The notes under the pieces: generated by a model
The model's database searches: none
Told to the model about the DNA's origin: nothing
What the model saw: only the letters and a program-made list of their open reading frames with translations
In this document: in pieces, positions 55,886-64,000 of the stretch
Layout: the number at the start of each line of letters is the position of its first letter
Position numbering within the stretch: position 1 is the first letter of the stretch
Position numbers and translations under genes: made by a program
Origin: Lachnospira multipara ATCC 19207
GTDB lineage: Bacteria; Bacillota; Clostridia; Lachnospirales; Lachnospiraceae
DNA: 64,000 nt
Direction: 5' to 3'
Assembly (NCBI RefSeq): GCF_000424105.1
Contig: NZ_AUJG01000003.1
Location: forward strand, 1-64,000

Positions 55886-56070
55886 AAAAATTCGTGTACG
55901 CGCCGTCTATCTTAATCTGCAACCGTGGATTAATCTAACTCCGGCACAATAATAAATTTATGTTCGTTAAATGTCTTACGACTATTCATTGCACATAAGT
56001 GCTGTTACTTAATCTACTTATGTAGATTATTAAAATTTACCGATAGCTCGGTTGGTATCAAAAGACTTAA
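55886..56070 (-). other. Spacer between rpsL and rpsG
   Basis: No gene is seen. Small hairpins are AATCTAC/GTAGATT (near 56018-56035) and CCGA/TCGG (near 56040-56051). S7 controls this spacer in E. coli; no equivalent structure was verified here. Confidence 0.35.
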
Positions 56071-56490
56071 TTACTTAGCGTCCTTAGGTCTCTTAGCACC
56101 GTACTTAGAACGAGCCTGTCTTCTCTTAGCTACACCTGCTGTATCAAGTGTACCTCTGATGATATGATATCTTGTACCTGGTAAATCCTTTACTCTTCCA
56201 CCTCTGATAAGAACAACTGAGTGTTCCTGAAGGTTATGACCTTCACCTGGGATGTAAGATGTTACTTCGATACCATTAGAAAGACGTACTCTGGCAATCT
56301 TTCTAAGAGCTGAGTTAGGCTTCTTAGGTGTTGCTGTCTTAACTGCTGTACACACACCTCTCTTCTGTGGTGCTGAAATGTCTGTAGTCTTCTTCTGAAG
56401 TGAGTTATATCCCTTCTGAAGAGCTGGAGCTGTAGACTTCTTAGCAGCTGACTTTCTTCCCTGCTTTACTAACTGGTTAAATGTAGGCAT
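56071..56490 (-). CDS. rpsL: 30S ribosomal protein S12
   Basis: 139 residues from ATG at 56490 (GGGAGG 9-10 bp upstream), with [14 protein letters not shown], the loop [15 protein letters not shown] and [20 protein letters not shown]. It lies at the decoding centre. The lysines at the usual streptomycin-resistance positions look unaltered. Confidence 0.98.
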   Translation of the reverse strand: MPTFNQLVKQGRKSAAKKSTAPALQKGYNSLQKKTTDISAPQKRGVCTAVKTATPKKPNSALRKIARVRLSNGIEVTSYIPGEGHNLQEHSVVLIRGGRVKDLPGTRYHIIRGTLDTAGVAKRRQARSKYGAKRPKDAK

Positions 56491-56595
56491 TCGTATTTCA
56501 CCTCCCGGAATTAGAATAAATTTTGGTTGCATCTTAGTAATTCACTAAGAATGTCGCGCATCAAAATAGGGCATACCTATCTGGCACGCCCTAAA

Positions 56596-56624
56596 ATTAT
56601 ATTATTTTCCACTATATATGTCAA
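56596..56624 (-). promoter_or_regulatory. Promoter of the str operon
   Basis: A perfect TTGACA, 17-bp spacer and TATAAT on the minus strand. The leader begins with the hairpin AGGGCGTGCC/GGTATGCCCT (56564-56589). Confidence 0.93.
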
Positions 56625-56735
56625 GTGTATATATTTAGTTTAGATAACAATTATTTGTGATTTTTTGTAAATCCCACATTATTTATTGGAAAACATTATA
56701 AAATAAATTTTTTCCTCATGATTTCTTTTTATTTT

Positions 56736-56772
56736 AAATAAAGGTGTTTTAGAAAACTAAAACACCTTTATT
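56736..56772 (-). terminator. Terminator after rpoC
   Basis: A perfect 16-bp stem AATAAAGGTGTTTTAG/CTAAAACACCTTTATT with a 4-nt loop, followed by an A/T-rich tract. It separates rpoBC from the str operon. Confidence 0.88.
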
Positions 56773-56792
56773 ATAAATTATATTAATTAATA

Positions 56793-59700
56793 TTACTCTT
56801 CAGTTACTGCGATTTCTTCAGTTGCATCAGCATCCTCTGAAACTGCAATTTCCTCAACAGGCTCATCATAATCAAGACCTGTATCAAGCTGCACATTCTG
56901 ATATCTCTTCATACCTGTACCAGCTGGGATTAACTTACCAATAATAACATTTTCCTTAAGACCGATAAGTGGATCGACCTTACCATTAATAGCTGCATCA
57001 GTAAGAACCTTTGTTGTCTCCTGGAACGAAGCAGCTGAAAGGAATGAATTAGTTGCAAGTGAAGCCTTAGTGATACCTAAGATAATAGGTGTACCAGTTG
57101 CAGTTCTCTTACCTTCAGCCTCTAATGCTTCATTAGTTTCTGTAAATTCTATAGTTTCTACTGTAGAACCTGGTAAGAATTCTGAATCACCTGGATCATC
57201 GATAACGATCTTCTTAAGCATCTGACGAACAATGAGTTCAATATGCTTATCGTTGATATCAACACCCTGAATTCTATAAACGCTCTGAACTTCTCTAAGG
57301 ATATAATCCTGAACAGCTCTAACGCCTAAGATTCTTACGATATCATGTGGGTTTTCAGAACCTTCTGTGATTTCTTCACCCTTCTTAACAACCTGACCTT
57401 CTTCAACCTTACGTCTTGTATCCTTTGATAATGGATATGCTTTAGAGTTACCTTCATCATCTGTGATGATAATCTCTTCCTTCTTTTCTGTCTTGTTGAT
57501 ACTTACTGTACCACCAAATTCAGCAAGAACAGCTAACATCTTAGGCTTTCTAGCTTCGAAAAGTTCTTCTACTCTAGGAAGACCCTGTGTAATGTTATCA
57601 CCGGCAACACCACCAGTATGGAATGTTCTCATAGTAAGCTGTGTACCAGGTTCACCGATTGACTGAGCAGCGATAATACCAACTGCTTCACCAACCTGTA
57701 CTGTCTGACCTGTTGCAAGGTTTGCACCATAACACTTAGCACAAACACCAATATGTGAACGGCAAGTAAGGATTGTTCTAATCTTAACCTGCTTAACGCC
57801 TGTCTTACAAATAGCTTCAGCTCTCTTTGGAGTTACGAGGTGGTTAGCCTTAACAATGATATCACCAGTTTCTGGATCAACGATATCTTCAGCTAAGTAT
57901 CTACCTGTAATTCTTTCCTGTAATGGCTCAAGGATATCTTCCTTAGAACCTGAATGTGATGATCTCTCATTAACAAATGAGTAAACATACATACCAGGAA
58001 TTGCCTTACCTTCAGAACAATCAGTTTCTCTAATAATAAGATCCTGAGATACATCAACAAGACGTCTTGTTAAGTAACCTGAATCGGCTGTTCTTAAGGC
58101 TGTATCAGAAAGACCCTTACGAGCACCATGGGCAGAAATGAAATATTCAAGTACATCAAGACCCTCACGGAAGTTAGACTTGATAGGAAGTTCGATAGTG
58201 TTACCTGATGTATCGGCCATCAAACCACGCATACCAGCTAACTGCTTAATCTGCTGGTTAGAACCTCTGGCACCTGAATCGGCCATCATGAAGATGTTGT
58301 TATACTTATCAAGACCTTCAAGAAGGGCATCCTTTAACTTATCATCAGTTTCCTGCCATACTCTAATTACATTCTTATGTCTTTCTTCATCAGTTGAACG
58401 ACCACGGTTGTAGTTTCTTGTAATCTGTTCAACCTTAGCTTCAGCTTCAGCAATAAGCTGCTTCTTAATAGGTGGCACTGTCATTTCTGAAATAGAAACT
58501 GTCATAGCCGCTCTAGTAGAATACTTATAACCCATTGCCTTAATATCATCTAATACCTCTGCTGTTGTTGTTGTACCATGTGTATTAATAACATGCTGTA
58601 AGATGTCCTTAAGCTGCTTCTTACCTACATGGAAATCAACTTCAGGAAGAAGGAAATTTTCTTCCTTAGATCTATCAACATAGCCTAAATCCTGAGGAAG
58701 GATTTCGTTGAATAATAATCTACCAAGTGTAGTTTCAACGTTACCAGATACTTCGTTTCCGTTAGCATCCTTCTTAGTTACATGAACTAAAATCTTTGAA
58801 TGAAGTGTAATTACACCATTCTCATAAGCTAAGATAGCTTCGTTAGTACTCTTAAAGAACTTACCTTCACCCTTAGCACCAGGTCTTTCCTGTGTTAAGT
58901 AGTAAATACCAAGTACCATATCCTGTGAAGGAACAGCAACTGGACCACCATCAGATGGCTTAAGTAAGTTGTTAGGTGAGAGTAACATAAATCTACACTC
59001 AGCCTGAGCTTCAACAGTTAATGGAAGATGGACAGCCATCTGATCACCATCGAAATCGGCATTGAAGGCTGTACAAACAAGTGGATGTAACTTAATAGCC
59101 TTACCTTCTACAAGGATAGGTTCGAATGCCTGAATACCAAGTCTATGAAGTGTAGGAGCACGGTTAAGCATTACTGGATGCTCTTTAATAACATCCTCTA
59201 ATACATCCCATACTTCTGTTTCAAGATGTTCTACACTCTTCTTAGCTTTCTTAATATTGTCAGCAAGACCACGTCTTACTAATTCTCTCATAACGAATGG
59301 CTTAAATAATTCGATAGCCATTTCCTTTGGAAGACCACACTGATAAATCTTAAGTTCTGGTCCAACAACGATAACAGAACGTCCAGAGTAATCGACACGC
59401 TTACCAAGTAAGTTCTGTCTGAAACGACCCTGCTTACCCTTTAATAAGTCTGATAATGACTTAAGAGCTCTGTTACCAGGACCTGTAACAGGACGACCAT
59501 TACGACGACCGTTATCAATAAGTGCATCAACAGCTTCCTGAAGCATTCTCTTTTCGTTACGAACGATAATTTCAGGAGCGCCAAGCTCTAATAAACGAGC
59601 AAGACGGTTATTTCTATTGATAATTCTTCTATAAAGATCATTAAGATCTGAAGTAGCAAATCTACCACCATCTAACTGAACCATAGGTCTTAAATCTGGT

Positions 59701-60440
59701 GGGATTACTGGAATCTCTGTTAAGATCATCCATTCAGGCTTCTGACCAGCACTAATAAATGCTTCAAAAACCTCAATTCTCTTGATAAGTCTAGCAGCCT
59801 TCTGAGAAGTTGTAGTTGCTAACTCTTCCTTAAGCTTTTCAGCTTCTTCTTCAAGGTTAACCATTGAAAGAAGTTCAAGGATAGCTTCAGCACCCATACC
59901 TACTCTGAAAGTATTGCCATACTGATCATATAATTCTCTATATTCTGTCTCAGATAAAATCTTCTTAAATGGAATGTCTGTTTCACCTGGGTCAATTACA
60001 ATGTAAGATGCAAAATAAAGCACCTTCTCTAAGTTCTTAGGACCGATATCAAGGATAAGATCCATTCTACTTGGAATACCCTTAAAGTACCAGATATGTG
60101 ATACAGGAGCTGCTAAGTGAATGTAACCCATACGATCTCTACGTACAGATGCCTTAGTAACTTCTACGCCACACTTATCACAGATAATACCCTTATCTTT
60201 GATCTTCTTGTACTTACCGCAGTGGCATTCCCAATCTTTACTAGGTCCAAATATTTTCTCACAGAATAAACCGTCTCTTTCAGGCTTAAGTGTTCTGTAA
60301 TTGATAGTTTCAGGTTTAGTTACCTCACCGTAGTAACCATCACTACGACGAGCCCATTCCTTAATTGTTTCAGGAGATGCAAGCTTAATCTGAATCTTGT
60401 CAAATTTTAAAGACTTATTGCTCTTTAAATTCTCTGCCAT
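56793..60440 (-). CDS. rpoC: RNA polymerase beta' subunit
   Basis: 1215 residues. The N-terminal zinc site has [20 protein letters not shown], the catalytic Mg site is [12 protein letters not shown], and the second zinc region lies near [18 protein letters not shown]. The C-terminal tail is acidic. It starts 18 bp after rpoB behind GGGAG. Confidence 0.99.
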   Translation of the reverse strand: MAENLKSNKSLKFDKIQIKLASPETIKEWARRSDGYYGEVTKPETINYRTLKPERDGLFCEKIFGPSKDWECHCGKYKKIKDKGIICDKCGVEVTKASVRRDRMGYIHLAAPVSHIWYFKGIPSRMDLILDIGPKNLEKVLYFASYIVIDPGETDIPFKKILSETEYRELYDQYGNTFRVGMGAEAILELLSMVNLEEEAEKLKEELATTTSQKAARLIKRIEVFEAFISAGQKPEWMILTEIPVIPPDLRPMVQLDGGRFATSDLNDLYRRIINRNNRLARLLELGAPEIIVRNEKRMLQEAVDALIDNGRRNGRPVTGPGNRALKSLSDLLKGKQGRFRQNLLGKRVDYSGRSVIVVGPELKIYQCGLPKEMAIELFKPFVMRELVRRGLADNIKKAKKSVEHLETEVWDVLEDVIKEHPVMLNRAPTLHRLGIQAFEPILVEGKAIKLHPLVCTAFNADFDGDQMAVHLPLTVEAQAECRFMLLSPNNLLKPSDGGPVAVPSQDMVLGIYYLTQERPGAKGEGKFFKSTNEAILAYENGVITLHSKILVHVTKKDANGNEVSGNVETTLGRLLFNEILPQDLGYVDRSKEENFLLPEVDFHVGKKQLKDILQHVINTHGTTTTAEVLDDIKAMGYKYSTRAAMTVSISEMTVPPIKKQLIAEAEAKVEQITRNYNRGRSTDEERHKNVIRVWQETDDKLKDALLEGLDKYNNIFMMADSGARGSNQQIKQLAGMRGLMADTSGNTIELPIKSNFREGLDVLEYFISAHGARKGLSDTALRTADSGYLTRRLVDVSQDLIIRETDCSEGKAIPGMYVYSFVNERSSHSGSKEDILEPLQERITGRYLAEDIVDPETGDIIVKANHLVTPKRAEAICKTGVKQVKIRTILTCRSHIGVCAKCYGANLATGQTVQVGEAVGIIAAQSIGEPGTQLTMRTFHTGGVAGDNITQGLPRVEELFEARKPKMLAVLAEFGGTVSINKTEKKEEIIITDDEGNSKAYPLSKDTRRKVEEGQVVKKGEEITEGSENPHDIVRILGVRAVQDYILREVQSVYRIQGVDINDKHIELIVRQMLKKIVIDDPGDSEFLPGSTVETIEFTETNEALEAEGKRTATGTPIILGITKASLATNSFLSAASFQETTKVLTDAAINGKVDPLIGLKENVIIGKLIPAGTGMKRYQNVQLDTGLDYDEPVEEIAVSEDADATEEIAVTEE

Positions 60441-60458
60441 TATAGTGCTCCCTTCTCT

Positions 60459-63400
60459 TTATTCCTCGCTACCGTCACCGTAATCATCAGCTTCATCAAA
60501 ACTATCATCAAAGCTATCATCTACATCAGTAGCATCTTCAAAACCATCTTCACCTATTTCTTGAATAGTTGAACCAGCCTTAGCATATTCAGCTTCCTGT
60601 TCTCTAGAGTTTCTTCTGTAGTTACCATCATCTAAGACCTTCTTAAAGTCAGTAACTTCGTATTCAGAACTCTCAAGGAGCTTAACTTCGTTATTATCTG
60701 CATCAAGAACTCTTACATCAAGTGCAAGTGACTGTAATTCCTTAAGTAATACCTTGAATGATTCAGGGATACCTGGTTCAGGAATATTCTCACCCTTAAT
60801 AATAGCTTCGTATGTCTTAACACGTCCAACAACATCATCAGACTTAACTGTTAAGATTTCCTGAAGTGTATATGCAGCACCATAAGCTTCAAGAGCCCAA
60901 ACTTCCATTTCACCAAATCTCTGTCCACCGAACTGAGCCTTACCACCAAGTGGCTGCTGAGTTACAAGTGAGTAAGGACCTGTTGAACGAGCATGAATCT
61001 TATCATCTACTAAGTGGTGTAACTTTAAGTAGTGCATGAAACCGATTGTAACTGGGCTATCGAAGAATTCACCAGTTCTACCATCACGGAGTCTTACCTT
61101 ACCATCGCTACCGATTGGAACACCTCTCCACTCAGCTCTATGATCTCTGTTCTTTGAAAGGTAGTCAAATACTTCCTCTGTAAGAACATCCTTATATTTA
61201 TCTTCAAATGTTACTAAATCGCTAGGTAATTCCTCACCCTGCTTTTCAGCATCTTCTTTCCATTCCTTTAATTCCTTAGCATCGAATGGAGTATTAGCAT
61301 AGTCATTAGCAAGCTGTAATGTTTCAGTAATATCATTTTCATCAGCACCATCAAATACAGGTGTAGAAATGTTAAAGCCTAAAACCTTAGCAGCTAAACT
61401 TAAATGAATTTCAAGGACCTGTCCGATATTCATACGTGAAGGTACACCTAATGGGTTAAGCACGATATCAAGAGGACGACCATTTGGAAGATATGGCATA
61501 TCTTCAACAGGAAGAACTCTTGAAACAACACCCTTGTTACCATGACGACCGGCCATCTTATCACCAACGCCAATCTTTCTCTTCTGAGCGATGTAGATAC
61601 GAACTGACTTATTAACTCCAGGAGCTAATTCATCACCGTTCTCTCTTGTAAATACCTTAACGCCCACGATAATTCCGTATGCACCATGAGGTACCTTAAG
61701 TGAAGTATCTCTAACTTCTCTAGCCTTCTCACCAAAGATAGCTCTAAGTAATCTCTCTTCAGCAGTAAGTTCTGTTTCACCCTTAGGTGTAACCTTACCA
61801 ACTAAGATATCACCAGCACGAACCTCAGCACCAATACGAATGATACCATTCTCATCAAGATCCTTAACAGCTTCTGCAGCAGTTGAAGGTAAATCTCTTG
61901 TGATTTCTTCTGGTCCAAGCTTAGTATCTCTAGCTTCTGTTTCATATTCTTCAATATGAATTGATGTATAAACATCATCTCTAACAAGACGCTCACTAAG
62001 AAGTACAGCATCCTCGTAGTTATAACCTTCCCAAGTCATGAAACCGATAAGAGGGTTCTTACCTAAGGCAATTTCACCATTAGATGTTGAAGGACCATCA
62101 GCGATTACATCACCCTTCTTAACCTCATCGTTCTTAAATACGATAGGTCTCTGGTTGTAACAGTTAGACTGGTTAGATCTTGAATACTTTGTTAACTTGT
62201 ATTCTCTTACATTACCATCTAATTCTCTAACAACGATTCTGTTAGATTCAGATAATAATACAACACCATCTTCTTCAGCAACTACACAAACACCTGAGTC
62301 AACTGCAGTCTTATTCTCAATACCTGTACCAATAACTGGTGCTTCTGTCATAAGAAGAGGTACTGCCTGACGCTGCATGTTAGAACCCATTAAGGCACGA
62401 GTACAGTCATCATTCTGAAGGAATGGAATCATAGATGTAGCAACTGAGAAGACCATCTTAGGAGATACATCCATTAAATCAATCTGTTCCTTAGCAAACT
62501 GAGAAGTTTCTTCTCTAAATCTACCAGAAACTGTATTACGAACGAAGTAACCATCTTCGTCGATTTCAGCATTAGCCTGAGCAACATGGAAATCATCTTC
62601 TTCATCAGCTGTGAAGTATCTAACTTCATTAGTTACTCTAGGATTCTTAGGATCAGACTTATCAACGATACGATATGGAGCCTCAACGAAACCATAATCG
62701 TTAATTCTAGCATAAGAAGCTAATGAGTTAATAAGACCGATGTTAGGACCTTCAGGTGTCTCGATAGGACACATTCTACCATAGTGAGTATAGTGTACAT
62801 CTCGAACCTCGAAACCTGCACGATCTCTTGAAAGACCACCAGGACCTAAGGCAGAAAGACGTCTCTTATGAGTAATCTCACTTAATGGGTTATTCTGATC
62901 CATGAACTGTGACAACTGTGAACTACCAAAGAATTCCTTAATAGCAGCTGTTACAGGCTTAATATTAATTAATGACTGTGGTGAAATACCAGAAAGGTCC
63001 TGAGTTGACATTCTTTCACGAACAACTCTTTCCATTCTAGAGATACCAATTCTAAACTGGTTCTGTAATAATTCACCTACAGCTCTAATACGTCTGTTAC
63101 CAAGGTGATCAATATCATCCTTTGTACCAACGCCGTACTCTAAGTGCATGTTATAGTTAATAGAAGCAAAAATATCTTCTACTGTAATATGCTTAGGAAC
63201 TAAGTCAGCAATATTCTTCTCAATTGCATCCTTAATATCTTCAATGTCAGAATTCTCTGATAAAATCTGCTCAAGTACTGGATAATATACAGCTTCAGTA
63301 ACGCCTAATTCCTTAGCTTCTTCATCTGAAATATCTACCCACTTGCGGATATCTACAGCACGGTTTGATAAAACCTTAACTGTTCTATTAGAAACAGAGC

Positions 63401-64000
63401 CATCAAAGCCCTTAACTTCAACACTAACAAATACAGAAGCAACGGCAGCATCCTGAATTTCCTGAGCTAATTCTCTAGTAACTGTTTCCCCTGCCTTAGC
63501 AAGTACATTACCATTAAGATCAAGAACATCTTCAGCTAAAACCTGACCATTAAGTCTGCTTCTGAAAGATAACTTCTTATTAAATTTATATCTACCAACT
63601 CTAGCAAGATCATATCTTCTAGGGTCGAAGAACATACCATGAATAAGCGATTCAGCACTTTCTACTGATAATGGCTCTCCTGGTCTTAACTTCTTATATA
63701 ATTCAAGAATACCTTCCTGATAATTAGAAGAAGAATCCTTCTCCATAGTAGCAAGAAGCTTTGGTTCTTCACCAAAAATATCTATAATTTCGGCGTTAGT
63801 ATTAACACCCATTGCTCTAATAAGAACTGTAATAGGTACTTTCTTATTACGGTCAACCTTTACATAGAACACATCGTTAGCATCTGTTTCATACTCTAAC
63901 CATGCACCTCTATTAGGAATTACCTGAGCGCTGTAAAGGAAAATCTTACCGTACTTATCCTTCTGAATGTCATAATATATTCCAGGTGAACGTACTAACT
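60459..64000 (-). CDS. rpoB: RNA polymerase beta subunit, 5' end outside the window
   Basis: The frame stays open to the right edge and encodes VRSPGIYYD and [15 protein letters not shown], so the gene continues beyond base 64000; the GTG at 63872 is an internal Val codon, not the start. About 1180 residues are seen. The rifampicin region is present with [20 protein letters not shown] and no obvious resistance change. The final residues are rich in Asp/Glu. Confidence 0.99.
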   Translation of the reverse strand, partial: LVRSPGIYYDIQKDKYGKIFLYSAQVIPNRGAWLEYETDANDVFYVKVDRNKKVPITVLIRAMGVNTNAEIIDIFGEEPKLLATMEKDSSSNYQEGILELYKKLRPGEPLSVESAESLIHGMFFDPRRYDLARVGRYKFNKKLSFRSRLNGQVLAEDVLDLNGNVLAKAGETVTRELAQEIQDAAVASVFVSVEVKGFDGSVSNRTVKVLSNRAVDIRKWVDISDEEAKELGVTEAVYYPVLEQILSENSDIEDIKDAIEKNIADLVPKHITVEDIFASINYNMHLEYGVGTKDDIDHLGNRRIRAVGELLQNQFRIGISRMERVVRERMSTQDLSGISPQSLINIKPVTAAIKEFFGSSQLSQFMDQNNPLSEITHKRRLSALGPGGLSRDRAGFEVRDVHYTHYGRMCPIETPEGPNIGLINSLASYARINDYGFVEAPYRIVDKSDPKNPRVTNEVRYFTADEEDDFHVAQANAEIDEDGYFVRNTVSGRFREETSQFAKEQIDLMDVSPKMVFSVATSMIPFLQNDDCTRALMGSNMQRQAVPLLMTEAPVIGTGIENKTAVDSGVCVVAEEDGVVLLSESNRIVVRELDGNVREYKLTKYSRSNQSNCYNQRPIVFKNDEVKKGDVIADGPSTSNGEIALGKNPLIGFMTWEGYNYEDAVLLSERLVRDDVYTSIHIEEYETEARDTKLGPEEITRDLPSTAAEAVKDLDENGIIRIGAEVRAGDILVGKVTPKGETELTAEERLLRAIFGEKAREVRDTSLKVPHGAYGIIVGVKVFTRENGDELAPGVNKSVRIYIAQKRKIGVGDKMAGRHGNKGVVSRVLPVEDMPYLPNGRPLDIVLNPLGVPSRMNIGQVLEIHLSLAAKVLGFNISTPVFDGADENDITETLQLANDYANTPFDAKELKEWKEDAEKQGEELPSDLVTFEDKYKDVLTEEVFDYLSKNRDHRAEWRGVPIGSDGKVRLRDGRTGEFFDSPVTIGFMHYLKLHHLVDDKIHARSTGPYSLVTQQPLGGKAQFGGQRFGEMEVWALEAYGAAYTLQEILTVKSDDVVGRVKTYEAIIKGENIPEPGIPESFKVLLKELQSLALDVRVLDADNNEVKLLESSEYEVTDFKKVLDDGNYRRNSREQEAEYAKAGSTIQEIGEDGFEDATDVDDSFDDSFDEADDYGDGSEE

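Noticed and set aside
63870-63872. GTG at 63872 as the start of rpoB
   Set aside because: The upstream in-frame sequence encodes conserved RpoB residues, so the gene runs off the window.
1-64000. tRNA and rRNA genes
   Set aside because: No T-arm GGTTCGAATCC-type segments or rRNA-like regions were recognised when reading both strands.

Overview
The window is low-GC bacterial DNA that reads like a Gram-positive Clostridia genome, most likely of the family Lachnospiraceae. The support is the gene order map, a Clostridia-type KOW protein, infA, rpmJ, rpsM, an unusually long L17, a Zn-type S14, strong AGGAGG Shine-Dalgarno sites and consensus TTGACA/TATAAT promoters. The genus cannot be fixed from sequence alone. 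Nearly all genes lie on the minus strand and are described in that direction.

Layout in window order: (1) 1-527, the 3' part of a TnpB (IS200/IS605-type) element abutting the start of an SDR oxidoreductase gene (528-1289, +). (2) 1399-8223 (-): a dihydrouridine synthase, an M18 aminopeptidase, a membrane-anchored GLUG-repeat protein and an EAL/PAS/degenerate-GGDEF protein. (3) 8417-9790 (+): dihydroorotase with an odd low-complexity insert. (4) 9869-16083 (-): an oligopeptide ABC transporter, oppB-C-D-F with oppA last and under its own promoter. (5) 16615-21048 (-): rplM-rpsI, and an ecfA1-ecfA2-ecfT-truA operon. (6) 21135-38616 (-): the complete S10-spc-alpha ribosomal supercluster from rpsJ to rplQ, with secY, adk, map, infA, rpmJ and rpoA. 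(7) 38825-51722: an accessory block placed between tuf and rpsJ, which are adjacent in many Firmicutes. (8) 51808-64000 (-): rpoB (5' end outside the window), rpoC, rpsL, rpsG, fusA and tuf.

The most interesting part is the accessory block 43931-49312. It holds a Tp47-like surface protein, a membrane protein with a heme-type transmembrane core and an FMN-binding domain carrying an SGAT flavinylation site, a lipoprotein ApbE flavin transferase, an EetA-like NusG-domain-II protein and an EetB-like Gx transporter. Together these look like a flavinylation-based extracytosolic electron-transfer system of a layout different from the classical Listeria locus, which has Ndh2, DmkA/B and PplA. The same block has an orphan ECF substrate-binding component with a structured leader, a P1 peptidase, an ABC-F ATPase, an rRNA methyltransferase, a zinc-ribbon membrane protein with near-identical 36-bp repeats and a compact hairpin-rich element with a 29-bp perfect inverted repeat.

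The ribosomal clusters contain several long leaders with strong helices (before rpsJ, rpsM, rplQ, rpoA and rplM) that are good candidates for autoregulatory RNAs. A short motif, ATACATTTTCAT, recurs in intergenic regions. No tRNA, rRNA or CRISPR array was recognised.
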